DNA of 64,000 bases from Oscillospiraceae bacterium (GTDB taxonomy: Bacteria; Bacillota; Clostridia; Oscillospirales; SIG627), in the NCBI GenBank assembly GCA_015063605.1, contig SVTV01000010.1:1-64000 (forward strand), given 5' to 3'. Position 1 is the stretch's first letter; the number at the start of each line of letters is the position of its first letter. Below are positions 33,241 to 41,914 of this stretch, piece after piece. The notes beneath the pieces were generated by a model. The model was not told the origin of the DNA. It was given only the letters and a program-made list of their open reading frames with translations, and ran no database searches. The position numbers and the translations under genes are program-made.

Positions 33241-35159
33241 AATTCAAATAACTTTTCCGTTGCTTCCGAAACGCTTTTTCCGTCAAGACCGCAATGGCAG
33301 ATAAGCTCAGGTACCTTTCCCTGAGGCACGAAGGTATCGTCTATCGCAATTATCTTTGTTTTTATCGGGAATGGTTGACCGTCCTTAATACGGAAAAGCT
33401 TTCCGTCCTCGGAAGCCTTGGATAAAACGAGCTGAGAAAAGCCTCCGTTTTTTATTCCCTCTTCAAGGAACACCACAGCTTTAAGCTTGGAAAAGCCTTC
33501 AAGTATCTCATAAAACTTTACCGTATCAAAGGGCTTCAGCTTCAAAACCTTCACAACAGCGCACTTTACTCTGCACATCTTTACAGCCTTCAATGCTTCT
33601 GCCGTGATCCTTCCGTAAGTTACGATGACTGCTTCGATCTCATCGTAGGGATAAGGAGAATATACCGAAATATCCTTTGATATATCGAATATCTCCGCAG
33701 TATCACTGTCCTGAGTTCCCTTCGGATATCTGATTATACATACATCAGATTCTTTTTCTTCTTTTTTGCATATCAGCGCTTCTTTGAACACATACACCTG
33801 ATCGGAAAGAGTGGCAGGAGAATATATGCTGACATCTGGTATAGGGAGGGATATAGCCACATCGAAAAGACCGTGATGAGTAGGACCGTCCTCCCCCACA
33901 AGACCGCTTCTGTCAAGAGCAATGACAGCCTTAAGCTTTTGTAGGGCAAGGTCATGGAACACCTGATCGTACGCCCTTTGAAAAAACGTACTGTACAATG
34001 CAAAAACGGGAAGAGCTCCCCCTGCCGCCATTCCTGCGGTAAAGGTCATTCCGTGCTCCTCGGCAATTCCCACATCAAAAAATCTGTGGGGAAACTTTTT
34101 TTCAAAAAGATTCAAGCCGACACCGTCGCACATTGCCGCTGTAACGGCAGTTATCTTCTCATTTTCAGATGCAGCCGCAGTAACGATCTTTCCGAAATTC
34201 TCGGTAAAGGTAACCGGCTTTAAAAGCTTCTGTTCTTCCTTTTGTTCCGTGGTGCCGTTCTTCTTTCCCGGATCCGCCTTTACGCTGTGATAAGAGCTCG
34301 GATCGTTTTCAGCCGGAAGAAAGCCCTTTCCTTTTTTCGTGTGTAAATGAACAAGCACAGGGCGGTTCAATCTCTTCGCTTCGCGAAGCAACGCCTCTGT
34401 AGTCTTTAAGTCATTTCCGTCTGCGGGGCCAAGATAATAAATGCCGAGCTGTTCGAAAAGATTATTTTTCAAGACCAAGGTCTTGATTCCGTTTTTGACC
34501 TTACTAATCGCTCTGGCACTCGGTCCGCCCACAATGGGAACCGAGCTTATTATCTCTTCACTTTTTCTCTTTATGTTATAATACTTATCCGTGGCACGGA
34601 TCTTATTAAGATATCCAGCCATAAGTCCAACGTTTTTCGAGATAGACATCTCGTTATCGTTGAGTACAATTATTATTTTGTCATTTTTTCTTATATTGTT
34701 GAGAGCCTCATACACGAGACCTCCGGAAAATGCTCCGTCGCCTATAACGGCAATGGACTTTCCATTTATTCCCGCCAGAGCATCGGCTCTCGCCATTCCT
34801 ATCGCCGCAGAGATCGATGTGCTGCAATGTCCCGCACCGAAGGGATCGTATATGGACTCACTTCTTTTCGTAAAGCCCGAAAGTCCTCCGAATGTCCTCA
34901 GAGTCGAAAAACTTTCCTTTCTTCCTGTCAAAAGCTTATGAACGTAGCTCTGGTGTCCGGTATCATATATTATATTATCTTCGGGAGGAGAAAAGATACG
35001 CAAAAGGGCAACGGATATCTCGGTGATACCGAGATTGCTGGCAAGGTGTCCGCCGGTTATAACGACGTTTTCCGTAAGGTATTCTCTTATCTCACCGCAA
35101 AGCTTTTCCGCTTTATCCAACGGCATACCCTTAAGCTCTTCAAGCGTAAGTTTTTCCAT
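33237..35159 (-). CDS. dxs: 1-deoxy-D-xylulose-5-phosphate synthase
   Basis: 640 residues. TPP enzyme that condenses pyruvate and glyceraldehyde 3-phosphate, first step of the MEP isoprenoid pathway. Seen: ITGGHLASNLGITEISVAL, DTGHQSYVHKLLTGR, GDGAFSGGLVYEALNN with NDNEMSISKNVG (TPP/Mg site), GIAEEHGMTFTAGMA (catalytic Glu) and LDRSGLVGEDGPTHHGLFD. Sits between the YuiD-like gene and tlyA; isoprenoid flux links to cell wall lipid carriers. Confidence 0.96.
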   Translation of the reverse strand: MEKLTLEELKGMPLDKAEKLCGEIREYLTENVVITGGHLASNLGITEISVALLRIFSPPEDNIIYDTGHQSYVHKLLTGRKESFSTLRTFGGLSGFTKRSESIYDPFGAGHCSTSISAAIGMARADALAGINGKSIAVIGDGAFSGGLVYEALNNIRKNDKIIIVLNDNEMSISKNVGLMAGYLNKIRATDKYYNIKRKSEEIISSVPIVGGPSARAISKVKNGIKTLVLKNNLFEQLGIYYLGPADGNDLKTTEALLREAKRLNRPVLVHLHTKKGKGFLPAENDPSSYHSVKADPGKKNGTTEQKEEQKLLKPVTFTENFGKIVTAAASENEKITAVTAAMCDGVGLNLFEKKFPHRFFDVGIAEEHGMTFTAGMAAGGALPVFALYSTFFQRAYDQVFHDLALQKLKAVIALDRSGLVGEDGPTHHGLFDVAISLPIPDVSIYSPATLSDQVYVFKEALICKKEEKESDVCIIRYPKGTQDSDTAEIFDISKDISVYSPYPYDEIEAVIVTYGRITAEALKAVKMCRVKCAVVKVLKLKPFDTVKFYEILEGFSKLKAVVFLEEGIKNGGFSQLVLSKASEDGKLFRIKDGQPFPIKTKIIAIDDTFVPQGKVPELICHCGLDGKSVSEATEKLFEL

Positions 35160-35199
35160 TCTATCCCTCCTTGCTTTTTTATAAATAATTATATGGCAT

Positions 35200-35655
35200 T
35201 CACATCATTATCCATGACAGCACTATGGATATTGCCACTCCAAGCACCGCACCTGCCAATACCTGCACGGGCGTATGACCTATAAGCTCCTTCAATTCCT
35301 TCGTACGGAGCTCCTTACCTTCGAAAAGGTCATTTATTATAATGTTGAGAAGACGAGCATGCTCACCCGAATGACGGCGTACATTCGCCGCATCATACAT
35401 GGTTACTATTGCAAATGCCAAAGAAAGGGCAAATAACGGCGTTCCGGGACCCGGATCCACCCACATGGCGCCGAGCAAGGCGCACACGAGTGACGAATGA
35501 CTGCTGGGCATTCCGCCGGAAGATATCATAAGCTGAAAGTCAAGCTTTTTTTCCCTTACAAAGCAAACGGCAAATTTTATTATCTGAGCAATAAACCAAC
35601 CTGAAATACCGCACAACACATGGTAATTTGTGATAAGTTCAAAACACTTATTCAA
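35200..35655 (-). CDS. Divergent PAP2 family protein (YuiD-like)
   Basis: 151 residues with about four membrane helices. DUF212/YuiD signature: ISSGGMPSSHSSLVCALLGAMWVD, TMYDAANVRRHSGEHARLLN and ELIGHTPVQVLAGAVLGVAISI, with the PSSH and RRHxGEHA residues of the divergent PAP2 phosphatase group. Possibly a lipid-phosphate phosphatase in undecaprenyl recycling, which would fit its neighbour dxs; unproven. Overlaps xseB by 8 bp. Confidence 0.9.
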   Translation of the reverse strand: MNKCFELITNYHVLCGISGWFIAQIIKFAVCFVREKKLDFQLMISSGGMPSSHSSLVCALLGAMWVDPGPGTPLFALSLAFAIVTMYDAANVRRHSGEHARLLNIIINDLFEGKELRTKELKELIGHTPVQVLAGAVLGVAISIVLSWIMM

Positions 35656-35896
35656 AGGGCTCCTCCGTTATCTCGCCTGTCTCAGCCGAGCGTGTAAGTA
35701 TTCTTATTCTGTCCGATGCATCATCGAGCATGGAATTGCACAGCTTTACAAGGGACACTCCCTCTTCAAATAGTGCAAGAGAGCCGTCAAGAGGTGTTTT
35801 ATCCGATTCAAGGGCACGGACGATCTCCTCAAGGCGAATCATTGCCTGCTCAAAAGTCATATTATTCTTTTCATTTTCATTAGGTGCGGATACCAT
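35648..35896 (-). CDS. xseB: Exodeoxyribonuclease VII small subunit
   Basis: 82 residues from ATG 35896; the conserved part begins at the internal ATG 35860 (MTFEQAMIRLEEIVRALESDKTPLDGSLALFEEGVSLVKLCN), so the true product may be 70 residues. Forms several short helices that bind the coiled-coil arms of XseA. 26 bp after xseA. Confidence 0.93.
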   Translation of the reverse strand: MVSAPNENEKNNMTFEQAMIRLEEIVRALESDKTPLDGSLALFEEGVSLVKLCNSMLDDASDRIRILTRSAETGEITEEPFE

Positions 35897-35922
35897 GGCT
35901 GTGAGTATTCCTTTCAGAACAT

Positions 35923-37131
35923 TTATTTGTTTTCTGTTTTTTCCACACGGGCTTCGATATGGCCGTCTGTAAGGTCAAACTGTATTTTATCTCCCGGAGC
36001 AAGCTGCTTTACGCTTTTTGCAAGCTCGCCGTCTTCCTTGAACACGGCGGTGTATCCTCTTGATATAATGGATAAGGGATTCAATGCTTCAAGCTTCGCG
36101 GTTTCTCTTTTGAAGGCGGCTGATTTCTTTTCATAAAGAAGATTCATTCTGCTTTCGAGAAGGCGTGCCGAATGGAAAAGAGACATTCTTCTGTCATCGA
36201 TAAAGACCTCGGGACCCGTAAAGCATCTCTTTTTAGCCAATCCGTCGAGTCTTGATCTGTTGTTCTTTATTTTTGCATTTTCGGCGGAAGCCATACGCGA
36301 TACAAAAATTCCTAATCTGTGTCTTATCTCATCGGTTTCGGGCAAAGCAAGCTCCACAGCCGCAGAAGGAGTGGGGGCACGAAGGTCGCTCACGAAATCG
36401 GATATTGAAAAATCCGTTTCATGCCCCACGGCGGATATAACGGGGATTCTTGAAGCAAATATTGCCCTTGCAAGCCTTTCATCGTTGAATGCCCACAATT
36501 CCTCAAGAGAACCGCCTCCGCGTCCGATTATTATTACATCCACGGGGTCTCTTTCATTGAAAAAGCGTATTCCGGAGCAAAGCTGAGCGGGTGCGCTCTC
36601 GCCTTGAACGAGGCAAGGAAAAAGAATAAGCCTTGCGGCGGGAAAGCGTCTTGTGGAAATATTTATCATATCCCTTACAGCCGCACCCGTAGGCGATGTT
36701 ATCACTCCCACACGCATGGGATATTTCGGTATGCTTTTTTTATGGACGGGAGAGAAAAGCCCCTCCGCCTCAAGCTTCGCTTTAAGCTGTTCGAATGCAA
36801 GGTAAAGAGAGCCTGTACCGTCGGGCTCCATGGAATCTATATAAAGCTGATACTGTCCGTCACGTGGAAAAAGCGATACTCTTCCGTGAGCCGTCACCTT
36901 CATTCCGTTTTCGGGCAAAAACTTCATACGGGATGCGTAAGCCTTGAACATAACGGCACGCAAAACACCCGTTTCATCCTTCAGAGTCAGATAGAAATGT
37001 CCCGTTTTATGATTTGTGAAATTGCTTATTTCTCCGCGCACATACACATCATTAAGCAGCGCATCGGAATCTATCTTGGATTTAATATACTCATTGAGAC
37101 CGGTTACGGTCAAAACATTATCGTTATTCAT
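35923..37131 (-). CDS. xseA: Exodeoxyribonuclease VII large subunit
   Basis: 402 residues from ATG 37131, overlapping the upstream TsaD-like gene by 8 bp; a longer frame to 37209 lies inside that gene and is rejected. OB-fold domain (VLTVTGLNEYIKSKIDSDALLNDVYVRGEISNF, then FYLTLKDETGVLRAVMF), catalytic region VGVITSPTGAAVRDMINISTRR, IIIGRGGGSLEELWAFNDERLARAI and ISAVGHETDFSISDFVSDLRAPTPSAA, then coiled coil. Degrades single-stranded DNA. Confidence 0.95.
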   Translation of the reverse strand: MNNDNVLTVTGLNEYIKSKIDSDALLNDVYVRGEISNFTNHKTGHFYLTLKDETGVLRAVMFKAYASRMKFLPENGMKVTAHGRVSLFPRDGQYQLYIDSMEPDGTGSLYLAFEQLKAKLEAEGLFSPVHKKSIPKYPMRVGVITSPTGAAVRDMINISTRRFPAARLILFPCLVQGESAPAQLCSGIRFFNERDPVDVIIIGRGGGSLEELWAFNDERLARAIFASRIPVISAVGHETDFSISDFVSDLRAPTPSAAVELALPETDEIRHRLGIFVSRMASAENAKIKNNRSRLDGLAKKRCFTGPEVFIDDRRMSLFHSARLLESRMNLLYEKKSAAFKRETAKLEALNPLSIISRGYTAVFKEDGELAKSVKQLAPGDKIQFDLTDGHIEARVEKTENK

Positions 37132-38116
37132 GGATACCTTCCGAATACTTGAGCATGGCGAGGATCGCCGTTCCGACAGCATTGTCGCTTGACATTCCGC
37201 AGGGAGCAAAGATAAGCTCGTATTTACCTTTAAGCTTTTCTTCTATACGGCTCTTCAAAATGACGGAATTCGTAACACCACCCGAGAATAATATCTTCTC
37301 ACCGCATGGAACATTTTCCGCCATAGTCAAAACAGCGGAGGACACAGCGGAGAAAACAAAGGATGCCACATCGCAATAAGGCTCATTGTCCGCAATCATC
37401 TTTTCGAATTTATTCTGTATTCCCGAAATATTGATATTACCGTTTTTGCAGGGTATTTTTACGTTATACTTTTTTTCGCTTTCCATGGCGAGATGTTCAA
37501 GCTCACCGCCGCACGGAAACGCTATTCCCATTTTCACCCCGCATCTGTCGATAAGCTGACCGCAGGTAACATCCAGTGATTCCGAAACCGTGGAAACGTC
37601 ATAATATCCGCCCGCTTCGGAGGACTTCACGGCTCTCACAAGCTCGCACGTACCTCCCGAAAGATGAAAAGCATAAAACTCTCCGTCTTTTTTGTCATGT
37701 GCCTTTATATCATCAAATGCTTTATCTCCGTAAAGTCCCGCGGCTATATGACCGTCCTGATGAGAGAATCTTACAACGGGCGCATCTGCGCTCATTGCCG
37801 CAGCTGAAGCTGCTGCAACTCCCGATAAAAAGCAAGGCATATAGGAGCCTTCCGCAGATACCGGCCTTTCGGAAACGCCAACAACGCATATGCGCCTATC
37901 GGGAGCCTTATCACGAAGCTTTTCATTCAAGGCGCAGAAAAGTTCAGGCAAAGCCTTGATATGGGCAAAAACAGCGTCGCTCTGACGAAGTCCCAACGAA
38001 CCCTCAGAAACGGGAAGCAGCTTTCGCTCAGATGCAATAACGCCATCCTCTGCCGAATAAGCACAAAGGGATGTTGTATAGTTGCTGGTATCTATTCCAA
38101 TGGCTATATTTTTCAT
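37124..38116 (-). CDS. TsaD/Kae1-like (M22 glycoprotease fold) paralogue
   Basis: 330 residues. ASKHA fold resembling TsaD: IAIGIDTSNYTTSLCAY at the N-terminus, the metal-type histidines in VRFSHQDGHIAAGLYG, AFHLSGGTCELV and ILFSGGVTNSVILKSRIEEKL. It is more divergent than a genuine TsaD (no full EHHRxH-like context) and occurs in this same nusB-xseA position in many Clostridia, so I call it the Kae1-like paralogue rather than the t6A synthesis enzyme. Its ATG overlaps the nusB stop by 4 bp. Confidence 0.82.
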   Translation of the reverse strand: MKNIAIGIDTSNYTTSLCAYSAEDGVIASERKLLPVSEGSLGLRQSDAVFAHIKALPELFCALNEKLRDKAPDRRICVVGVSERPVSAEGSYMPCFLSGVAAASAAAMSADAPVVRFSHQDGHIAAGLYGDKAFDDIKAHDKKDGEFYAFHLSGGTCELVRAVKSSEAGGYYDVSTVSESLDVTCGQLIDRCGVKMGIAFPCGGELEHLAMESEKKYNVKIPCKNGNINISGIQNKFEKMIADNEPYCDVASFVFSAVSSAVLTMAENVPCGEKILFSGGVTNSVILKSRIEEKLKGKYELIFAPCGMSSDNAVGTAILAMLKYSEGIHE

Positions 38117-38535
38117 TTTGATTTTGAGATATTACCCAAAATTCCGTTTACGAAGTTAGCCGCTTTTTTGTCGTAATATTTCTTGACAAGCTCTACAGCT
38201 TCGTTTATCGCTATTGCTTCGGGAATATCATCGTTATAAAACATTTCATATAAAGCAAGGAAAAGAACGCTTAACGATACACGGGATATGCGGTTTACAT
38301 TTCTCGTCTTGGAATGCTCCTGAATGCGTTCTCTGAATTCCTCCTCATGAGATGCCGCACCAAGGAAGGTCTCCTTTATGTATGTGCTTGCCATGATATC
38401 CTCGTATCTTTCATCCTCCGAAAGATCCTCCATGAATATCTCATAAAGCTTATCATGCTCCTCATCCTTATGGAAGCTTGCCTGAAAGAGCATTACGAAA
38501 ACAAGCTCTCTTTCATCACGTCTGTTAATAGCCAT
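38113..38535 (-). CDS. nusB: Transcription antitermination factor NusB
   Basis: 140 residues. All-helical NusB fold: RRDERELVFVMLFQASF at the N-terminus, a central acidic region, and VNRISRVSLSVLFLALYEMFYNDDIPEAIAINEAVELVKKYYDKKAANFVNGILGNI, the conserved core. Binds boxA RNA with S10 in rRNA antitermination. Confidence 0.95.
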   Translation of the reverse strand: MAINRRDERELVFVMLFQASFHKDEEHDKLYEIFMEDLSEDERYEDIMASTYIKETFLGAASHEEEFRERIQEHSKTRNVNRISRVSLSVLFLALYEMFYNDDIPEAIAINEAVELVKKYYDKKAANFVNGILGNISKSK

Positions 38536-38568
38536 ATAATAACCTTTCCCGATTTAATATCGGATATA

Positions 38569-39567
38569 TTAAAGACCGATCTTTTCTATCATTTCCGTCA
38601 TATCCGAAAAAAGCGGTGCTTTTATTCTGATTTCTTTTTTCAAGATCGGATGTATAAAAAGCAGCTCTTCGCAATGGAGCGCCTGCCTTTTTATATATTC
38701 CGAAGAGCTTCCGTAAAGTGTATCTCCGCATATGGAATATCCCATGCTTTGAAAATGCACTCGGAGCTGATGTGTCCTTCCCGTTTCGGGACGGGCGCTT
38801 ATCAATTTATGATCTCCCTTAGACGAAATAACTGTATAGTGAGTTACCGCCGCTCTTCCCTCGGGGGAAAATTCTCCCGGGCGCTTTCTGTCTCTGTCAT
38901 CACCGTTTTCATCGGTAATGCACGGTGAATAGCCGTTAATTTTATCAAGCTCTCTTACCTGCTCCGTCACGGCTTCACGCTCCATAAAGGAATTGCTCTT
39001 CATTCTTATATTATACAATATATCCCCGCTGTTTTCAAGCGTATATTCCGTATATTTTTGATTTTTTTCACATATAAGGGTATATTTTTTACATATTTCG
39101 CCCTTCGACAGCATGTCTGAAAGCTTTGAGGAAGTCAGTCTGTCCTTTGATACAAGAACAACTCCGCTCGTATCCATATCGAGACGGGTAGCGCACCTGA
39201 AAACACATGGTTTATCAAAGTAAGCCATTATCCTTCCCGCAAGGGTATCGCCCTGATGATCTCTTGCGGGATGTACCGGAAGAAACGGCGGCTTATTGAC
39301 CGCGAGTATATATTCATCCTCATAAAGCACCTCTATGGGGATATCGTACGGAGTTATACCCGTGCTTATCTTTTCGTCTTCCGTGTCAAGGAATATTTCG
39401 TCTCCCTCGCGGAGAATAGTTCTGACGGTAACGGGCTGTCCGTTCACCTTTATTCCGCCCTCCTTTTGCTTTAAAGAGGACAAAGCGGCTCGGCTGTAGC
39501 CGAGCCGCGAACGAATATAAGTGCGCAGGAGCAGACCGTCTTCTTCCTTTCCTGCCCTGTATATCAT
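38569..39567 (-). CDS. RluA/RluD-type pseudouridine synthase
   Basis: 332 residues. N-terminal S4-like segment (LRTYIRSRLGYSRAALSSLKQKEGGIKVNGQ), then the catalytic core with VNKPPFLPVHPARDHQGDTLAGR, the active-site aspartate in CATRLDMDTSGVVLVSKD, and ARPETGRTHQLRVHFQSMGYSICGDTLYG. Converts uridine to pseudouridine in rRNA or tRNA; the exact site cannot be told. A ~35-residue insertion with charged residues (DENGDDRDRKRPGEF) separates the two core halves. Upstream-most gene of the operon. Confidence 0.93.
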   Translation of the reverse strand: MIYRAGKEEDGLLLRTYIRSRLGYSRAALSSLKQKEGGIKVNGQPVTVRTILREGDEIFLDTEDEKISTGITPYDIPIEVLYEDEYILAVNKPPFLPVHPARDHQGDTLAGRIMAYFDKPCVFRCATRLDMDTSGVVLVSKDRLTSSKLSDMLSKGEICKKYTLICEKNQKYTEYTLENSGDILYNIRMKSNSFMEREAVTEQVRELDKINGYSPCITDENGDDRDRKRPGEFSPEGRAAVTHYTVISSKGDHKLISARPETGRTHQLRVHFQSMGYSICGDTLYGSSSEYIKRQALHCEELLFIHPILKKEIRIKAPLFSDMTEMIEKIGL

Positions 39568-39677
39568 ATTATTCCGTGCCTTTCAATGCGACCGAAGCTT
39601 GCGATGCTGCGAAGGCAGGATATCCTTACCTTCAGAGGGCAAGCCGCAGGTCTTTTAAGTATGAAAATATTTCAGAC

Positions 39678-40763
39678 TTACATTACGGGAACTATCCATC
39701 CCATTGTATCTTCTACAGTACCCCACTGGATTCCCGTGAGATTGTCGTAAAGCTTCTGGGAGATAGGTCCTATTTCGTTATTGTTGATAATCATCTTATA
39801 GTCGCCTTCAGCAAGAACGCCTACGGGAGAGATAACGGCAGCTGTACCTGTACCGAATACTTCCTTGAGTTCGCCGTTCTTATAGGCTTCCTTGATCTCG
39901 TCAATGGAGATAAGTCTTTCGCTTACCTTGTATCCCCAGCTCTTGAGAAGTGCCAATGCACTGTCTCTTGTTACACCGGGAAGCAAGCTTCCGCCGAGAG
40001 CGGGTGTGCATACTTCGTCACCGATAACGAAGAATACGTTCATTGTTCCAACTTCGTCAACGTACTTTCTATGTACGCCGTCGAGCCAGAGAACCTGAGA
40101 ATATCCGAGCTCATAAGCCTTCTTCTGTGATCTGAGGGAAGCGGCATAGTTTCCGCCTGCCTTTGCAAATCCGATACCGCCCTTAACGGCTCTTACGTAT
40201 TCGTCTTCAACATATATCTTAACGGGGTTGATTCCCTCTGCATAATAAGCTCCTACGGGAGAAAGGATTATGCAGAAAATGTATGTCTTGGAAGGAGAAA
40301 CGCCGAGATGAGGCTCTGTAGCGATGATAAAGGGACGGATGTAAAGAGATGTGCCCACTTCGGAGGGAACCCAGTCGCTGTCAACTTCAACTACTGCCTT
40401 TATAGCATCGAGAGTTTCGTCGGGATCTACCTGAGGTATGCAGAGACGTTCATTTGTCTTGTTCATTCTTTCAATGTTCTTCTGAGGTCTGAAAAGCTGT
40501 ATCTTTCCGTCGGCTGTCTTATAAGCCTTGAGACCTTCGAACATTTCCTGACCGTAATGGAATACCATAGCGGCGGGATCGAGAGAAATATTCTCGTAAG
40601 GAACTATTCTTGCATCATGCCAGCCCTTGCCCTCTGTATAATTCCAAAGGAACATATGATCCGTGAAGAATCTGCCGAAGCCGAGCTTGGAATAGTCGGG
40701 CTTTTCTTTTTTTACACTTGTGCGCTCAATTTTGATCTCGAGCGGCTTTCTTTCGTTTGCCAT
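39678..40763 (-). CDS. ilvE: Branched-chain-amino-acid aminotransferase
   Basis: 361 residues from ATG 40763, five bases after GGAGG; the open frame to 40964 is upstream leader. Fold-type IV PLP enzyme of the ilvE group: FFTDHMFLWNYTEGKGWHDARIVPYENISLDPAAMVFHYGQEMFEGLKAY, RPQKNIERMNKTNERLCIP, YIRPFI, GIGFAKAGGNYAASLRSQKKAYELGYSQVLWLDG (catalytic Lys in AKAGGNYAA block) and EVFGTGTAAVISPVG. Final step of Val/Leu/Ile synthesis. A dyad overlaps its promoter. Confidence 0.96.
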   Translation of the reverse strand: MANERKPLEIKIERTSVKKEKPDYSKLGFGRFFTDHMFLWNYTEGKGWHDARIVPYENISLDPAAMVFHYGQEMFEGLKAYKTADGKIQLFRPQKNIERMNKTNERLCIPQVDPDETLDAIKAVVEVDSDWVPSEVGTSLYIRPFIIATEPHLGVSPSKTYIFCIILSPVGAYYAEGINPVKIYVEDEYVRAVKGGIGFAKAGGNYAASLRSQKKAYELGYSQVLWLDGVHRKYVDEVGTMNVFFVIGDEVCTPALGGSLLPGVTRDSALALLKSWGYKVSERLISIDEIKEAYKNGELKEVFGTGTAAVISPVGVLAEGDYKMIINNNEIGPISQKLYDNLTGIQWGTVEDTMGWIVPVM

Positions 40764-40873
40764 ATATACCTCCATGTACCGCCGATAGTTTAGCATCCTT
40801 TTTTCGATACTTATAAACGGTACAGATTTTTCACTTACGGAATCGATTTTAAGAATCAAATCCTTATGCACTC

Positions 40874-40905
40874 TATAGTTTACTACACTATAAAAAAAAT
40901 TACAA
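40874..40905 (-). promoter_or_regulatory. Promoter of ilvE with overlapping dyad
   Basis: Minus strand TTGTAA (40900-40905), 17 bp, TAAACT (40877-40882). TATAGT (40874-40879) and ACTATA (40887-40892) form a 6-7-6 inverted repeat across the -10, a possible operator. The leader to the ATG is ~110 bases. Confidence 0.5.
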
Positions 40906-40935
40906 GTGTTTTTTTGAAATTTTTTCAAAAAAGTC

Positions 40936-40964
40936 TTGACAAAATTGCTTTGTTGTGTTATCAT
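40936..40964 (+). promoter_or_regulatory. Promoter of tRNA-Lys
   Basis: TTGACA (40936-40941), 17 bp, TATCAT (40959-40964), ~75 bp before the tRNA. Confidence 0.75.
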
Positions 40965-41038
40965 ATACGGGCGCCGATAAAAGGGCGCCTTTCAATCGTT
41001 CTTTTCAGATCGTTGGAAGCATATGCGCATATGCGTAA

Positions 41039-41114
41039 GACTCATTAGCTCAGTAGGTAGAGCACATGACTTTTAATCATGGTGTCCGGAGTTCGACTCT
41101 CCGATGAGTCACCA
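41039..41114 (+). tRNA. tRNA-Lys (anticodon UUU)
   Basis: 76 nt cloverleaf. Acceptor GACTCAT (41039-41045) pairs with ATGAGTC (41104-41110); D-arm AGCTCAGTAGGTAGAGC; anticodon stem-loop CATGACTTTTAATCATG with TTT anticodon; T-arm CGGAGTTCGACTCTCCG; discriminator A and an encoded CCA end. Own promoter and terminator. Confidence 0.97.
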
Positions 41115-41157
41115 AAAAAGATAACATCCGAGCTGAAAGTTCGGATGTTATCTTTTT
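41115..41157 (+). terminator. Terminator of tRNA-Lys
   Basis: Perfect 17 bp inverted repeat starting AAAAAGATAACATCCGA and ending in its complement with a T5 run (41153-41157), immediately after the CCA. Confidence 0.9.
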
Positions 41158-41159
41158 AT

Positions 41160-41340
41160 CCAAGCCGCAGGCTTGGCATGGAATCAATGCGCTTGCGCAT
41201 TGTATGGAATCGCCAAAGGCGTATGGCATCACCGAAGGTGCATTTTCTGCGGCTTGATTACATACGCGGCTGCGCCGCAATTCCATACCGCAACAAGTTG
41301 CGGATCTCATACACGCCTACGGCGTGATTTGGATGCGAAA
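41160..41340. repeat. Cluster of short GC-rich palindromes with inverted spacers
   Basis: At least seven perfect palindromes in 170 bp: CCAAGCC/GGCTTGG (41160-41176), AATGCGC/GCGCATT (41186-41201), GCC/GGC (41212-41220), ACC/GGT (41231-41239), GCGGC/GCCGC (41266-41278), CCGCAAC/GTTGCGG (41288-41303) and CACGCC/GGCGTG (41312-41326). Left spacers read GTATGGAATC or GTATGGCATC; right spacers read the reverse complement (AATTCCATAC, ATCTCATAC). CAAGCCGCAG (41161-41170) can also pair with CTGCGGCTTG (41247-41256), enclosing the left hairpins. It lies between the tRNA terminator and the four-helix-bundle gene. Confidence 0.85.
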
Positions 41341-41350
41341 GGAGAATGAT

Positions 41351-41704
41351 ATGGCAAAGAATTTATTGCTTGAATATTCCGAAAAATTGGCTTGCGAAAT
41401 TGCAGCGCTTTGCAACGAGCACAAAATAGACTCCAATACCGTATATCAAATCAAAAAATCATCATCAAGTGTTTTCGCCAACATTTCCGAAGCGCAATAT
41501 CCGCAAAGTCTTGCCGATATGCTTTCAAAGTTTGAAATTGCACGAAAAGAGTGTATGGAAACAGAGAGTTGGCTAAAGTTGATATTTTCATCCGGATGTA
41601 TTGACGAGAGGACATTTAAGAAACATCGAAATCTCTGCGGCAGAATACGCAGAATGTTAACATCTTCTTGTATTACAATTGAAAACAAAATTAAGCAAGG
41701 TTGA
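41351..41704 (+). CDS. Four-helix-bundle protein (S23/23S rRNA intervening-sequence-protein family)
   Basis: 117 residues from ATG 41351, six bases after AAAGGAG. All-helical: LLLEYSEKLACEIAALCNEHK, then VYQIKKSSSSVFANISEAQYP, LADMLSKFEIARKECMETESWLKLIF and a last helix FKKHRNLCGRIRRMLTSSCITIENKIK. The conserved Q-I-K-S-S-x-S-x-x-x-N-I-x-E-A segment and the helix E-x-x-x-W-L identify the TIGR02436/PF05635 four-helix-bundle family. Relatives include Avd of diversity-generating retroelements and proteins found in 23S rRNA intervening sequences; biochemical role unknown, nucleic-acid binding is suspected. It is framed by palindrome clusters on both sides. Confidence 0.88.
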   Translation: MAKNLLLEYSEKLACEIAALCNEHKIDSNTVYQIKKSSSSVFANISEAQYPQSLADMLSKFEIARKECMETESWLKLIFSSGCIDERTFKKHRNLCGRIRRMLTSSCITIENKIKQG

Positions 41705-41720
41705 AAAGCCTTGCTTTTTT
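41693..41720 (+). terminator. Terminator of the four-helix-bundle gene
   Basis: AAGCAAGG (41693-41700) / CCTTGCTT (41709-41716) then TTTT. The stem overlaps the stop codon. Confidence 0.8.
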
Positions 41721-41723
41721 AGT

Positions 41724-41795
41724 GGATTCGGGCTCCTGCCCGATTTCGTCGGCTGACGTCCACGCGCTATGCTTGCCCCAGACGCAAGCGTCGAG
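41724..41795. repeat. Right-hand palindrome cluster of the four-helix-bundle element
   Basis: After the terminator: CGGGC/GCCCG around CTCCT (about 41729-41742), GTC-ggct-GAC near 41749-41758, and GACGC/GCGTC around AA (41781-41792), the last also pairing GCTTGC with GCAAGC. Same style as the left cluster. Confidence 0.6.
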
Positions 41796-41845
41796 GAAAC
41801 ACAAAAAAACAAGCGATACTTGATTGCCAAACAATAAATTGATAA

Positions 41846-41875
41846 TTGACCGTTTCCACCTTAATATGATATAAT
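41846..41875 (+). promoter_or_regulatory. Promoter and dyad of the first XRE regulator
   Basis: TTGACC (41846-41851), 18 bp, TATAAT (41870-41875), followed by the dyad ATCAC-accg-GTGAT (about 41879-41892), a candidate autoregulatory operator, and GGAGG before ATG 41915. Confidence 0.6.
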
Positions 41876-41914
41876 GTGATCACACCGGTGATATCAATAT
41901 CTGGAGGTCAGAGC

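Noticed and set aside
41160..41340. CRISPR-like or multi-tRNA region
   Set aside because: The palindromes differ in sequence and spacers are short and similar, unlike CRISPR; only one cloverleaf can be drawn.
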